In this document: positions 36,101 to 52,849 of the stretch, piece by piece | Position numbering within the stretch: the first letter of the stretch is position 1 | How the letters are laid out: every line of letters starts with the position of its first letter | From: Meandrina meandrites | Taxonomy: Eukaryota > Cnidaria > Anthozoa > Scleractinia > Meandrinidae | Assembly (NCBI GenBank): GCA_963693305.1 | Contig: OY855909.1 | Span: 6,457,345 to 6,521,344 of the forward strand | Reading direction: 5' to 3' | Length of the DNA: 64,000 bases | Translations under genes and position numbers: made by a program | The notes under the pieces: generated by a model | Told to the model about the DNA's origin: nothing | Database searches by the model: none | What the model saw: the letters and a program-made list of their open reading frames with translations, nothing else

Positions 36101-39100
36101 TATCTCGGGTAGAGTTTTCAATTATCCCTTAAACTAATCTTCTCATCCCTTATCCCTTAAATATTTTTCCCGTTATCCCTTATCCCCATAATTATTTTTC
36201 CTGTTATCCCTTATCCCCAAAACCCCTAACAGGGCCTCGTTATACCGCTCTACAAACAGGAAAAGAGATTCCAAACGCTAAAGATTTGAAACGTCATGTA
36301 CCTCTATTCTCATTTTCAAAATAGCAAATGCGACTCAAACGATCCGTGACCGCATAGACGCATGTTTTCCATAAATTGTTTGATCATCGCGAATCACTGC
36401 GACGCCAAGTAAAACAAAACAATATCCTTGGTATTGAATTCTTTGCTAAATAGGCTATGAAGAGCGAGCGAAATAAATTCTGCAATGAAGACGAGCGGAT
36501 ATGTTTGGACCAAACAAAGCCTACCGTTAAAAGGCGTTGATGTTACGGCAAACACAACACTGCGAAGTGTTGCGTCTCTCGCTGTGTTCGTTGAAACATC
36601 ACTTGCAAACGGCTGATCTTTTCTCCACAATTTAGGTATCTTTTCAGCGACCCACATAGCCAATGACCAGAATATGCTATCTAGCCAAATCACCAGATGA
36701 CTCCTTTCTAAAACCTCGAGTTTCGTGGCGTTGTTGTCGCAAAACATTTCATAGCCGCTGCTAGTTCAATGGCTGTCATGCAAAGGCATAATACATCCAC
36801 GTAGCTGTGCACAAAACATGGTCCAAAAGCGAAAAGCCTGAAAAATAACTTGGCAAAAAGGTTCTGTGAACGATGAGGAAAGTTCGACAATAAATTTCTA
36901 CACAAACTTCACAAGGATGGCTGAGATATAACTCGATGGAAACAGAAAACGATTCTCCCGACGAACTTGAAATAGTTTGCCCTACGCTTTCAAGAGAGCT
37001 CGCTCCGTCGCACGCATGCGCCACAGATGATACAGTCCCTTTAAGTGCTTCTAAAGGAGATAACCATTTTGAAATTGTCTTGTCCAGGAGGAACTCATTT
37101 CATAACTGTCACAAAAGCTATTATTTATATCGACCTTTTTAAAATTTTAAAACGTGGTAATAATTTAGAAGTGATATCTAAAATGATTTTAACTGAACGC
37201 AATTTAACGATTAATGACGAAAAACTACTTTTTGTATTGCACAATTCTGCGGCCACCATATTTGTGCCCTGCAAAGAGAAGCACAAACATGGCGAATGCA
37301 TACTACACATTGTAAATTCTAAACAATTGTCACACCAAATTCATCCCCAGTAGATTTAAGAGCCAGTCACAAACTTTGCCAAATAAGTGCTTTTAAAGAG
37401 GTAGAGAGCTTGAAAATCAACCTTGGTATTTTGTGTCACCCCCCCCCCCCCCCCCCCCATCCCTTCCCCCCCTCCTTACGGCTTTCCAAATCGTCTGGGT
37501 GCATCGCGAACATTGTGATGTTGACCCAACAACTAACCAGTACCAATATGTGGAAAGCTGGGTGGAGAGAAAAAGACAACACAATACCTCAGAATGGCTC
37601 GAAATTAGTTCTCTCGACTTAGAGGACAATGCACCAAGCAAATAGAGCCACTGGACCTCTCATATCATTAACAAAGCCACTAATATTCGATCTCTTTTAG
37701 TGTTAATGTCATGCCAGGATATGTATGATATATCTGGGTAAGTAATACTGCATGTTAGTATCTTAGTTTGTTGTTAACATAACATTTCTTTCCATTACAT
37801 TTCACTCTAAAAGGTCTGTGGGAACGTTAGAAATTGGAAAGTAAATTATTAGCGTTTGCGACACTTGAATCGAGACCTTTCACAAGTCAAGTCTCCGGAC
37901 TTCAACCAGGAATTTTTAGTGTTCTAGAACTTAAAAGCTATTAAAGAACATTGTTCGTATATCAGTTGAAAAACACAAACTATCACTACTTAAATAATTA
38001 TATATCCACTCTTGTGTTCCGAAAATCTTACCTTTTAATGTCGTAAAAATCTTTAAAACACATTGACAAAAACCTGCCGTCTTACAGCATAAAAAATGGG
38101 CGCAAAACTATTAATGTTTGACCTCTGAAGACCGAAGATCTTCATTGAAGCTATTTTTGTACGATCCCTGGTTCTTATAGTTCAAGCCAAAATCACCTGG
38201 TTACGCTTTTCCTTGGCTCAACACCTACTGCCGTTCTGTGTCACATGGGGGACTTTGGATGTGGAGATGGCGGATGGACGCCGGTCATGAAGATGGATGG
38301 CAGTAAGGTATAAAACAGTTATCAGGTGCACGTAATTCGCATTCTTTCCTCAGCGGTATTAATAAATGATTGCCAAATTCAGACTTGTGATATCAGGTAC
38401 AATGCATTTAGAAATGTCTTATTTAGCTCTAATCAATCACTACTGTGCCTATTTGTGTCTTGTTCGTCAAACGTTTTTCGGGCAGGTAGTCCCATCACTG
38501 CAGGCGGTGAAAAAACAACTTGGAATAGTTTTAAAACACAATGCTTTTTTTAGCTCGTGCATGTGGACAAGAATGTTATTGCTGAACATGCTGAACAGTG
38601 TCGTGTAACGAATTGAAATGCAGCAAAAAGAAAGGCAAATAGCACAATAAAGTGCATTTATCTGAGGAAATAAACTTTAGCCAGAAGAAAGGTTTATAAA
38701 CGCATGTGCTTCTTGCTCATGGATAATTTTGCAATCACTTTCCTATCTGTTTTTAGAGCACCTTTCATTTTAACTCGGGGTACTGGAGCAATCAAGTTTA
38801 CTACAATCCATCAGCATGGTCGACTGGCTTTGACACCCAAGAAGCCAAGCTACCAACCTACTGGATCACACCCTTCTCCAAGATATGTCTTGGTATGAAG
38901 ATCGGCCAACAGATCAAGTTCATTGTCATGAACAAGCAGGCTAGCTCTCTGTACTCACTGATCGCTGACGGGCAAAGACGCACCACTTCATTGAGTCGTG
39001 ACACGTGGTTGTCGCTTATGGGTTCACATGGCTACTTAGAACCTAACTGTAACAGGGAGGGGTTCAATGTGGTTAGTGATGACTCCTCGATGGGTAAAGC

Positions 39101-39245
39101 TCGAATCGGTATCCTTGCTAACAACGAAAATGACTGCCGAACTTGTGACACCAGAATGGGCTTTGGAACAGGTGGGCGACACAATGACGCAATCACGTGC
39201 GGTAACCATGGTAAAACAGCATTAGGTTACATCTTGGTGCAGTGA
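33141..39245 (+). CDS. Gene A: secreted PAN-EGF-EGF-fibrinogen-like protein (skeletal organic matrix protein 5-like)
   Basis: Exons 33141-33509, 34504-34618, 35059-35172, 37701-37737, 38181-38307 and 38757-39245 join in frame to 416 aa. Residues 1-19 form a signal peptide ([20 protein letters not shown]). Residues ~37-123 fit a PAN/Apple domain ([15 protein letters not shown], then KYRCELL). EGF1 is 124-161 and EGF2 is 162-199, the latter with the calcium-binding start [11 protein letters not shown] Cys-containing linker (SCQDMYDIS) leads to a fibrinogen-C-like domain from [20 protein letters not shown] to the end. There is no membrane anchor, so the product is probably secreted. Coral proteins of this layout are annotated as skeletal organic matrix protein 5-like. 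That name comes from memory and is not verified. First of three tandem copies. Confidence 0.88.
35590..37040. mobile_element. TTAA-type (Kolobok-like) element, 1.45 kb, in gene A intron 3
   Basis: TTAA at 35586-35589 and 37041-37044 flanks inverted ends AGGGACTGTGTCAGCTG and, from the right, AGGGACTGTATCATCTG. The reading frames 36394-37024 inside show no recognised transposase domain. A second element is nested at 35965-36240. Confidence 0.7.
35965..36240. mobile_element. Nested element with TTATCCC repeats and G runs
   Basis: AGGCCCTGTTAGGGG and CCCCTAACAGGGCCT form inverted ends. The interior begins with a long G run and continues with repeated GTTATCCCTTATCCC units. A partial relative lies at 62890-63000. 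Confidence 0.75.
37439..37470 (+). repeat. Poly-C tract in gene A intron 3
   Basis: A C run of about 20 bases, then C-rich sequence. Length may be unreliable. Confidence 0.85.
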
Positions 39246-39866
39246 GCTGGACTGAAGAGTATAAGGCTAATAACTGTTTATCAATATACCAATCTTAGAG
39301 AACACGAATGTTCAAATTTGCTGTTTCATTGAACCAGTGTCCTTTGCGAGCCTCTGATTTTAGTTGTTTTTGAAACATATATAAATCGGCTAAAGAAACA
39401 ATTTTTTTTAATTCTAACTTTGAGCGTTAACAACATGCAGTTTGATGAAAGTTATCCCTTGCACAAAAGATCCGTTATCTCTGTATTACAGAAATTACGC
39501 GACGGTGGCCCTTTTTTACCAGCTTCGTTATATTGTTTAGTGACGTTTTTTGTGTAACAAACTTGCTGTATACATTCTTGCAGTACGGTAGTCCTATATA
39601 TTTTCTTACAATACCGAGCTTAAGTGTGTTATATACTTGCACTTAAACATGCATGGCAACTGCTAGTGCTTGTTCAAGAGACGAGCGGGTCTTCAAGTTA
39701 CACCTGAAACGTTTAAAAGCAGTATACGCAGTTTACAAGGGGGCGCGGAGTACACATAATTGCGCTTGATCGAGTGATACGGATTTAAGCAATAGGCGGG
39801 GTGTTCTCTGAACGGAAGGAAGACTACCCTTACGTACTGTGCTAATTTATCTGCAGGGCAACCTTA
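39246..39866. other. Intergenic region after gene A
   Basis: Contains the 3' untranslated region of gene A, similar to the sequence after genes B and C (AATATACCAATCTTAGAGAAC). No further gene seen. Confidence 0.5.
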
Positions 39867-39877
39867 CCTTACAAAAA

Positions 39878-40191
39878 GGGAGGCGCGGTGGCCTAATGGT
39901 TAGTGCACTGGACTCCGGATCGAACGGTCCGGGTTCGAGCCCTGGCCGGGGCACTGCGTTGTGTTCTTGGGTAAGACACTTTACTCTCATAGTGCCTCTC
40001 TTCACCCAGGTGTACAAATGGGTACCGGCGAAATTACTGCTGGGGGTAACCCTGCGATGGACTAGCATCCCATCCAGGGGGGGAGTAGCAATACTCCTAG
40101 TCGCTTCATGCTACGGAAACCGGGATAAGCTCCGGCCTGATGGGCCACTAGGCTCGCATGCAGACTTTACCTTTACCTGTACATTTACCAA
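39878..40191 (+). mobile_element. tRNA-derived SINE with 11 bp target duplication
   Basis: The first ~75 bases are tRNA-like, with box A (TGGCCTAATGG) and box B (GGTTCGAGCCC). A body containing TTCTTGGGTAAGACACTTTA and a (CTTTAC)n-like tail follow. CCTTACAAAAA flanks both sides (39867-39877, 40192-40202). The head-body-tail layout and flanking duplication are diagnostic. The body resembles widely distributed animal SINE central domains. Confidence 0.88.
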
Positions 40192-40637
40192 CCTTACAAA
40201 AATTCTGAAGGTTTACATACACCTGCGTTGAACTAGAATCCCATATCCAGAGTACAATACCGGTGCATAATACTATGTCTATGTATCCAAATTATGATAA
40301 TTTGGATAATGCAGAACTACTATGGGACGAGCAGTCTGAGTATATTGAAGGGCAGGGAAAACTGCCCATTAGGTATTTAAAAGACCTTTCAAAATATCTC
40401 AAAAAAAAAACCCCAGTGAATGGTTGATTTTATAGAAAATCGATGAATAATGGTTTTCAGATTGATTCGAGGTCATTCCATTTTTGAAATGCTGAGCTTT
40501 CTGATAGCAAATCAAGCTCAGTCGAGAATTTTCACACAGTAGTGATTAGTGGTGAAAACTTTTAGGTAGCAAATTAAAAGAATGAATGATTAACGCGTGA
40601 AAGGGGATGCAGGTGTATTTATCATTGATACACCTGG

Positions 40638-40830
40638 GTGTTTGTTTTGTCCTTTCTTTTGTGCATTTTTCGTGTAATTCCTCTAAAGGCCGATCAGAGC
40701 CAACTTGACGGCCGCCGTGGTTTAAAGAGAGGCTTTTGCATTCATGTACACAGAAATCAAATATTTTACGAAAACTTTGTAGTTCGGTTGTCGAAGATAA
40801 AAAAAAAATCGAGAGAAAAATCGTCTTGAA
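40638..40830 (+). pseudogene. Decayed first exon of an array gene (relic R1)
   Basis: The frame includes IPLKADQSQLDGRRGLKRG, matching the signal-peptide end and mature start of genes A-C. It then loses frame and has no PAN cysteines or splice donor. It is followed directly by the upstream module of gene B, so it is the remnant of an extra tandem copy. Confidence 0.8.
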
Positions 40831-40849
40831 AATCTAGAAGGGATCCTGG

Positions 40850-41214
40850 GTGAAGCCATTTTGGCTCCCTGGTGACATAAGTCTTCATATACAAAAGCAA
40901 GCCCCTGATTGGATAACTTTTAGCTCCTTAAATAAAGCGATCGCTGATTGCCTGCTTCTTGAATATCCCATCAAATCAAAATTCTAGAATGTTGCAATAA
41001 TATGTTCGTTGGCTCGTTAGTAACACCTATGCTCGGACATAAACTAGAGGTGAAAACATTTATTAAACATTTATTGCTTAATATATACATAAGTACGTAA
41101 GTACGCAGATGTCCATGATAGTCTCCAAACACTGCAAACAAACTAATTTGTCATCCCGTCGAAATGTCATTACAGAAGGGTAAATTTCCATCTGTCGACT
41201 AAAAACGAAGTAAA
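40850..41214 (+). promoter_or_regulatory. Upstream module of gene B
   Basis: Similar to the sequences before genes A and C over about 300 bases (GATTGGATAACTTTTAGCTC, AATTCTAGAATGTTGC). TAATATATACATAA near 41080 could serve as a TATA element. Confidence 0.55.
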
Positions 41215-46496
<5,282 letters not shown>

Positions 46497-47124
46497 GGTG
46501 GAAGATGCAAAGCTAGCTATAAAATAACCATTAATCGATGCACTGGCCAAAGTTCTGGTCTATAGCGATAATATTCAAACAATGTGAATCATTTATATAA
46601 TTACAGAGCAATGTATGAGCACGTTGCAGAGAATTGTTTATTTCTCAGCTAATAAGATGATCCACACCAAAAACAAAATGTAGTCTTAATAAGAGTCATA
46701 CAGAGATACTCTCCACCACATTTTTACATCGATAGGTATAATATGGGACTGGAGATATAAAGCTAACAGTCGCTAATCAATGCACTGGTCTAAGGGAACG
46801 CGAGAGTTCATATATTTTATCTGGCAAAGAGTCCGGCAAAACTTTTTCACTGTTAAAAAAAGGCTTAGCGTTTTTACCAAGCTTCGTTGTTTTGTTTGTT
46901 AAAGATTTATTATGTAACAAACTTGCTGTGTGTAATCTTCTAGCACGGTAGTGCGAGATGTAATAATTATATCAAACACGAGAGAGAGAGTGTTTCATCA
47001 CATTTCCAATCACCGAGAAGAGAGTTGAAAATACGATGCGCAACGGAGTATTTTTGTCGAACTCCAAGATGTTTGGAAGTGTGAAGAGACACACTTTCTT
47101 TCTCGCTCAAAGAAAAGTGCCTAC

Positions 47125-47155
47125 TTTCTCCCTCCCCCCCCCCCCCCCCCCCCTC
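47125..47155 (+). repeat. Poly-C run
   Basis: About 20 C flanked by CT-rich sequence between gene B and relic R2. Confidence 0.85.
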
Positions 47156-47319
47156 ATCCGGTGGGAGAAGTAAAGGTTGTTTTTGTTGTTGTTTTTATTG
47201 TTGTTAACAATAAGATTTTGAGAGGCGTTAGTCCGCAGTTTACAGGGAGGCGCGGTGTTTGTATTCTTTGAAGTAGTTAGTTCTTAGCACTTTTATATGG
47301 CGTACCACAGTCGGTTCTT

Positions 47320-47600
47320 CGTAGGCTACAGTATGTACAAAACTGTGCAGCTAGACTAGTTTCCAAAAGTCGAAGTTCAGAACATATAACACCGGTTCTC
47401 TGTAAATTATATGCAATGCACTGAGTGGCATGACACCAAAATACATAGTAAATCTCCTTCAATACTATTCTCCGACTAGTCAACTACGAATCAAATCAAA
47501 AGTATTATTGAGAATTGCCGCACTCGGACTTTGGAACGGTCTACCTGATAGGATTAGATCCATTCCATTCAAGGAGATTTAAAAAGCTTGCTAATGTCCC
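47320..47600 (+). mobile_element. LINE reverse-transcriptase C-terminal remnant
   Basis: Reading the plus strand gives AARLVSKSRSSEHITPVL and, in another frame downstream, RIAALGLWNGLPDRIRSIP. These match the conserved tail of LINE polyproteins (SEHITPVL, LWN.LP..IR). Frame changes and stops show it is dead. Confidence 0.75.
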
Positions 47601-47874
47601 CTGCATTATAATGATTTTTGCTATTGAGGTCAGTTACTAACAATAAAAGAATATATAATACGTGAATTGTGAATAAAATTCCATTTTCTAAATTAACACC
47701 TACGCTACTCCTGCGTCAATCACGAGTACATTAAATGGGTTCAATTTTGGTGCAACTCTACTTTTTATTAAAAAGGAAACGCTGACGCAGACGTCACAAT
47801 CTCCAACTTAGCTATATATTGTGAAATGTAATTGGGCAAAGCACAAGTCGATCCAGGGAGATACGATACCTCGT

Positions 47875-48083
47875 GATGATATGAAAGATGAAATATTCAT
47901 CATGTCTCGAGCAAGAGACAAAGAAAAAAATCTGCCTCCCCGATGGGAATCGAACACCGGGCGGACGCTGTATCCATTGAGCTACGAGAATTCATGGTAA
48001 GCAATTAAGGCCAGTTACTAGGTTCATTTTTTAGTCCCACGCTCATGACATGGTGAACATTTCATCTTTCATATTTCATTACC
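47875..48083. mobile_element. Inverted-repeat element enclosing a tRNA-like segment
   Basis: ATGAAAGATGAAATATTCA at the left is mirrored at 48060-48083. Inside, the minus strand 47991-47935 reads TAGCTCAATGGATA (box A-like) and GTTCGATTCCC (box B), but the anticodon arm is missing or shortened. It is not a functional tRNA. A relative without the tRNA part lies near 20533-20590. Confidence 0.6.
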
Positions 48084-48360
48084 GAATTAGAATTTACCAT
48101 CTTTATTTATTTATCACCAATAAATCGCGATGTCAGTGCGTTATATTAAATCTGAAGAGCCCTATTCTTGAGTTCTTATTCGTCCTATGTTAGCCCTTCT
48201 TTGTCTCTGTTCTCAGTAATTCGTAGCTTTTCGATGAGAAATGACTGAATCGAAGGCAGGAGAGGGCGTAAGTTAAGAAAATGTTATGAGAGGTGCATGA
48301 TTTCGATTTCTTGCCCGAGGAAGCATTCAGCCACGGGAAAGCAAGGTTATAACACACTGA

Positions 48361-48743
48361 GGCCCAGTTCAGAGTCGTACTTCTGCCGTGCCGAACTAAA
48401 TTCAGGAATTAAGTTCGACAAAATCACGGCAGAAGTGCGGCGTCTGAATCAACTAAAAATTAAGTTCGGCAAATCAAGTAAGTTCGACAAGCTCTGCCGT
48501 GCTACAATACAAGACTCTAACACGGCAGCGATTCAAGCGTCGTGCTTCTGCCGTGCTAATTGACGGGGGTAGTTACGGCGCCGTTTAAATTGTTTCATCA
48601 CAGCTGACTAATTTTTACGTGACTTCAGTAAGTCCTGAATTTGGCACGACTCTGGCAACAAGTCGGAATTTATGCCGTGCTACAGTAGAACCTAATTTGC
48701 AATTACGTTTGGCAAGGCAGAAGCACGACGTCAGAACTGGGCC
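48361..48743. mobile_element. MITE with GGCCCAGTTC ends and TGA duplication
   Basis: GGCCCAGTTCAGAGTCGTAC is mirrored at the right, ending GAACTGGGCC. TGA lies on both sides (48358-48360, 48744-48746). The interior repeats CTTCTGCCGTGC in both orientations. A three-base duplication fits a Harbinger-type origin, though TGA is not the usual TWA. Confidence 0.7.
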
Positions 48744-48899
48744 TGAGAATCATTCGTTTGCAGTGAATGTGCACACATCTGATGTAGCATAAATTTGCGT
48801 ACTTATCAACCAAGTCGTCGTTTTGGCAATATATGAAGTTGCTAAAAGTCACAAAAGTTGAAAAACCCACTAAACGATCATAAGTCTGATGAGTTTTGC

Positions 48900-49495
48900 A
48901 TGCAAAGAAAATATTTCGACATCCCGTTGACCTGTCATTACAGAAAGGAAGATTTACTCGAACGACTGAGAATGGAGTAAAATGCCGCCGTATCTTTTCA
49001 GTTTTGTGCTTTTTTTCTAATAATTCCTCTAAAAGTCTAACAGAGAGCCAATTTGACGGCAGCCGGCGGAGATAAACGTTTTTACGAGTCAAATAAGTCA
49101 ATGAGGCACGAGTCTATGAATCAAATTTTAAACTACTGTCATTAATTTGATAAAAAACACTGCTGCTCCTACTAACAGACAAAAGCTTGCCGAAAGCAAT
49201 TCAAACCAGAGTGAAACTAGCCGCAAGCAAACAAGAGTAGAACTAACCGCAAGAAAACTGAATTGGAACTAATCACAACAAGAGTAGAGTACTTCTTAGT
49301 TAACGTACTTTTATACAGAAAAACCGTAGACTGATCAGCTGATCCACGACTCAGAAGCATAGATCATAGACAGGGAACCTGCTGCCAGCGTGGTTTAAAG
49401 ACAGGCTTCAGTTCTTGCATAGCCGGGAAGCTGAGTATTGAACGGAAAATTTGTAGTTGCTGTTCTCGGCGGTAAAGAATTCTTTAAGGATATTT
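48900..49495 (+). pseudogene. Decayed first exon and flank of an array gene (relic R2)
   Basis: 48962-49075 resembles the signal-peptide exon (start, hydrophobic stretch, QFDGSR-type sequence) with stops. 49374-49495 resembles the following mature part (GTGGTTTAAAG, GAAGCTGAGTATTG) and ends at GGTAAAGAATTCTTTAAGG. The rest of this relic unit resumes at 51931 after a 2.4 kb insertion. Confidence 0.72.
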
Positions 49496-51930
49496 AACAA
49501 TTATTCTTTGAAATGGAGGTGAATAGTGGCAGAATATTTACCGAGCCGCGTAGCGGCGAGGTAAATATTCTGCCGCTATTCACCGAGATTGAAAAGAATA
49601 ATATTTTTAGTATATACACACGAAGTGATCTCAAAACAGACAATCTAGACATTTCAAAAGGAAACCAATGAAAGGCAATTTTATTGACGTCTAATTTGAC
49701 GTCTCAATTCATGCGTGAAACACGTACAAAACAGTACAAAACTATTTACAGATTCTTTTAGCATCGCAAATACACAATCTTCGATAAAATCCTCGTCAAA
49801 ACACAGGCGGCCCAGACGTTGTATTCGATTTTTTCGATTACGTTATGTCTTCAGCCGATAAGGCAATGTATGAAAATACTTTGAACATTACTTTAAATAG
49901 AAGTTGTATTAAAGATTTGAAAAAAAATGTCTTACTCTACGTTTGCCTTACGTTATTTTGACATTTCTTTGCTCCTAGAGTGGGTTTAAAGCTGTTTAGA
50001 CGAGTTTTTTCTTTCTGAGGTGTGCTTTCCCTAAAGAGAAACGAAAGGCAGGCGACCTAGTTCGCCAACGGTCCGCACTCGAAGCTCCATAAATCCCACA
50101 AAAATGGTCGAATCTCGCCAAAACTGTTTCAATACAGCCGTCGATAATTCTTCTTTCGATGTCCTTCGATTAAGGTTCCAAAGTTTATCTAAACCGCCCG
50201 AGAAACGCTCGTTTTCGAGCGCTGGGTTTCCATTTTTGCTTTGTCTGAATGCGTGGTCAGTTATCTTGGGCACAAGATTCAAATTTTAGCTTAGCGACCG
50301 TGCCATAGCGACAAAAATCGCCCTCAACCGTGGGGAGGCACAGGGGAATCTGCGTCATGCAAATTAAAAACGGCGGGAAATCTCTGAACTGACTGCGTAT
50401 AACTTAAAAGCACTGTTTACTGTTTCTTTGTTGAACTGAAGCTTACTTCAGCAGTGCTTCTTAGCACTAAAATCAGTTTGCTAGGTGTGTCTTTTTAGAC
50501 AGTGCTTTTAAGCACTAAAATCGAATTTTTTAGTCACCAGTTACACTTTGCATTTGCTGGTTAGAGTCTTTTCTTAGTTGAAGCTTATTCCAACGGTGCT
50601 TCTAAGCGCTAAAATCAGTTCGCTAGTTGCGTTTTGCCAAGTGTGTTTTTAGTTAACGTTTCCGGTGAAATTTCCCCAGGGACCATCACACGGTGTAATG
50701 CATGACACAAATTGCCCTGTGCCTCCCCACGGTTGAGGGTGATTTTTGTCGCTATGGCACGGTCGCTAAGCTAAAATTTGAATCTTGTGCCCAAGATAAC
50801 TGACCACGCATTCAGACAAAGCAAAAATGGAAACCCAGCGCTCGAAAACGAGCGTTTCTCGGGCGGTTTAGATAAACTTTGGAACCTTAATCGAAGGACA
50901 TCGAAAGAAGAATTATCGACGGCTGTATTGAAGCAATTTTGGCGAGATTCGACCATTTTTGTGGGATTTATGGAGCTTCGAGTGCGGACCGTTGGCGAAC
51001 TAGGTCGCCTGCCTTTCGTTTCTCTTTAGGGAAAGCACACCTCAGAAAGAAAAAACTCGTCTAAACAGCTTTAAACCCACTCTAGGAGCAAAGAAATGTC
51101 AAAATAACGTAAGGCAAACATAGAGTAAGACATTTTTTTTCAAATCTTTAATACAACTTCTATTTAGAGTAATGTTCAAAGTATTTTCATACATTGCCTT
51201 ATCGGCTGAAGACATAACGTAATCGCCAAAATCCAATACAACGTCTGGGCCGCCTGTGGTCAAAATGGTCCTTTTACACAGTTCAAATCAGCAACTTTAA
51301 TTGAAAGTCTGCTTGGAAATCAATAACTGATCAATCGAAGTTTTCAAAGTTGTCGAGAAAGGCTTGTTGTTTGGATCGTTGCGAGGATGCCTGTCAATGG
51401 CGGCTCGAATTGAGGTGAGTGTTGTGTTGTTGTAATATGACTTGTCTTGTTTTCTTGCGGACATATAAAACTTCAATTCTTCTTTTTCCATTTCCTCGAT
51501 TTCGGTGAGAAATTCGTTCTGTCAGGCAAACTAGTCTACAAAACTACTTGTAATGAGACAAATTTTAGTCGTGAAGATTAACTGCTCCCTATTTAGCGAT
51601 AGGTCGAATTCACGGTAATTATCTCGATAAACAAACTGAAAAACACTTGTTTGCAAAACATGACTTCTTCACTTATCTTTAAAAACTTTTAGGCCAAAGT
51701 TTGTTGCCTTCTTGGTTTTTCTGGCACGCTGTCGTCTTTTATTTTCACTATTTTTGCTTCTGAAACGCTAGCGAAACGCGAGTTTACGCCGGCCATTTTG
51801 TTTTATGTTTTATGGGATAATGCATTATCCACTCGGTAGCGAGTGAATAATGCGGCATTAGCCCGAGATAGCGAACCAATCAGACTGCTGGAATAGCCAA
51901 GATCACTGAGTGTGTATATACTAATTGTTA
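49496..51930. mobile_element. 2.4 kb palindromic transposon inserted in relic R2
   Basis: The outer ends pair AACAATTA (49496) with TAATTGTT (51922-51929). A second pair, TTAGTATATACACAC near 49607 and its mirror near 51910-51924, lies inside. Arms 49803-50361 and 50699-51258 form a ~560-base, almost identical inverted repeat, each encoding the same 83-residue frame. A protein fragment lies at 51297-51530. The paralogous relic at 53120-53150 shows the site without the insert. Confidence 0.8.
51297..51530 (-). pseudogene. Transposon protein fragment (ELKFYMSARKQDKSYYNNTT)
   Basis: The minus-strand frame reads LTEIEEMEKEELKFYMSARK and continues with SYYNNTTLTSIRAAIDRH and NNKPFS. This pattern resembles the N-terminal part of tyrosine-recombinase-like DUF3504 proteins found in ZMYM/QRICH relatives and Cryptons. 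No catalytic domain is present and the frame ends soon after. Assignment from motif memory only. Confidence 0.4.
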
Positions 51931-52300
51931 TCAGTTTGAACTCCGAAGGATCGAGAGAAATGTCGTCTTATAAATCTGGCAGAGCTCCAGAGTGACGCCA
52001 TTTTGGCTCCCTGGTGAGATAATTTATTTGAAGTCTTCATATGTAAAAGCCAGCCGCTGCTTGAGACACATTTAGCTCCTTCGATAAATCGATCGCTTAT
52101 GTGTGCTCGAATCCAAATTTTAGAATTTTGCATAATATGTTCGCTCAATTGTTATAACGCTAATGCTCGGACGAATAAATCACAAGTAAAAACATTTATT
52201 AAAGTTTTCAAACCACCTGCAGGTTTTTGCTTGATTTATACACAACATTCAAGTTCTTCCAGACGGTTCATCCGTCTCTAGTTTAAATCCAGCTCAATGG
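51931..52300 (+). pseudogene. Continuation of relic R2 and a copy of the array upstream module
   Basis: CAGTTTGAACTCC resumes the relic after the transposon. From about 51985 the sequence matches the upstream modules of genes B and C (TTTGGCTCCCTGGTGA, then TAGAATTTTGCATAATATG). No intact first exon follows. Confidence 0.65.
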
Positions 52301-52588
52301 TAATCAGATTCGTCGGAAACCTAATCCAGGCCCGCAAAGCCGGAGCAAAATATCAAACCTTATGATTACAGAGCTGTTTAATTCCATGATATTTTTTATA
52401 TGAACGGAGGTTCCCTTTATAAAAAGTTTCAGGCCTAGGCTTCTCTGAATTAAGATACAGATAACAAAAAATGACTTTTTTGTAAAACATTAAGTAAACA
52501 AAAAAAAATTGACAAAAACAAGATACAAGTAGTTGCTAGTTACTAATAAGATGGAATTAAAAAAATGAAAAATGACTTGACGAGCCCT

Positions 52589-52671
52589 AGCCTGCGAATA
52601 CAGCCGCCTCTCATTCACTCCCGCGACTACGTAGCACGAGCGAATAAGAGGCGGCTATAAGTTCGCAGGCT
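52589..52671. repeat. Hairpin MITE
   Basis: AGCCTGCGAATACAGCCGCC is mirrored by GGCGGCTATAAGTTCGCAGGCT with a loop of about 35 bases (arms 52589-52612 and 52647-52671). Confidence 0.8.
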
Positions 52672-52849
52672 TAACGTGCCCGAAATCCGGGGCTTTCGAG
52701 AAACGGGAAATAAGGTTCGAGAATTCTACTATAGAAATGACCACAGGAGCTAAAGCTTAGCTAGTAAAGAATAAAATAATGTACCGCGGTGTTTGATACC
52801 TTCTTTCAGCGAGACGTTAATTATTTTTAATTACATGCAAAGAAAATAT

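Noticed and set aside
47935..47991. tRNA gene on the minus strand
   Set aside because: Box A and box B words are present but the anticodon arm is truncated, so no cloverleaf forms.
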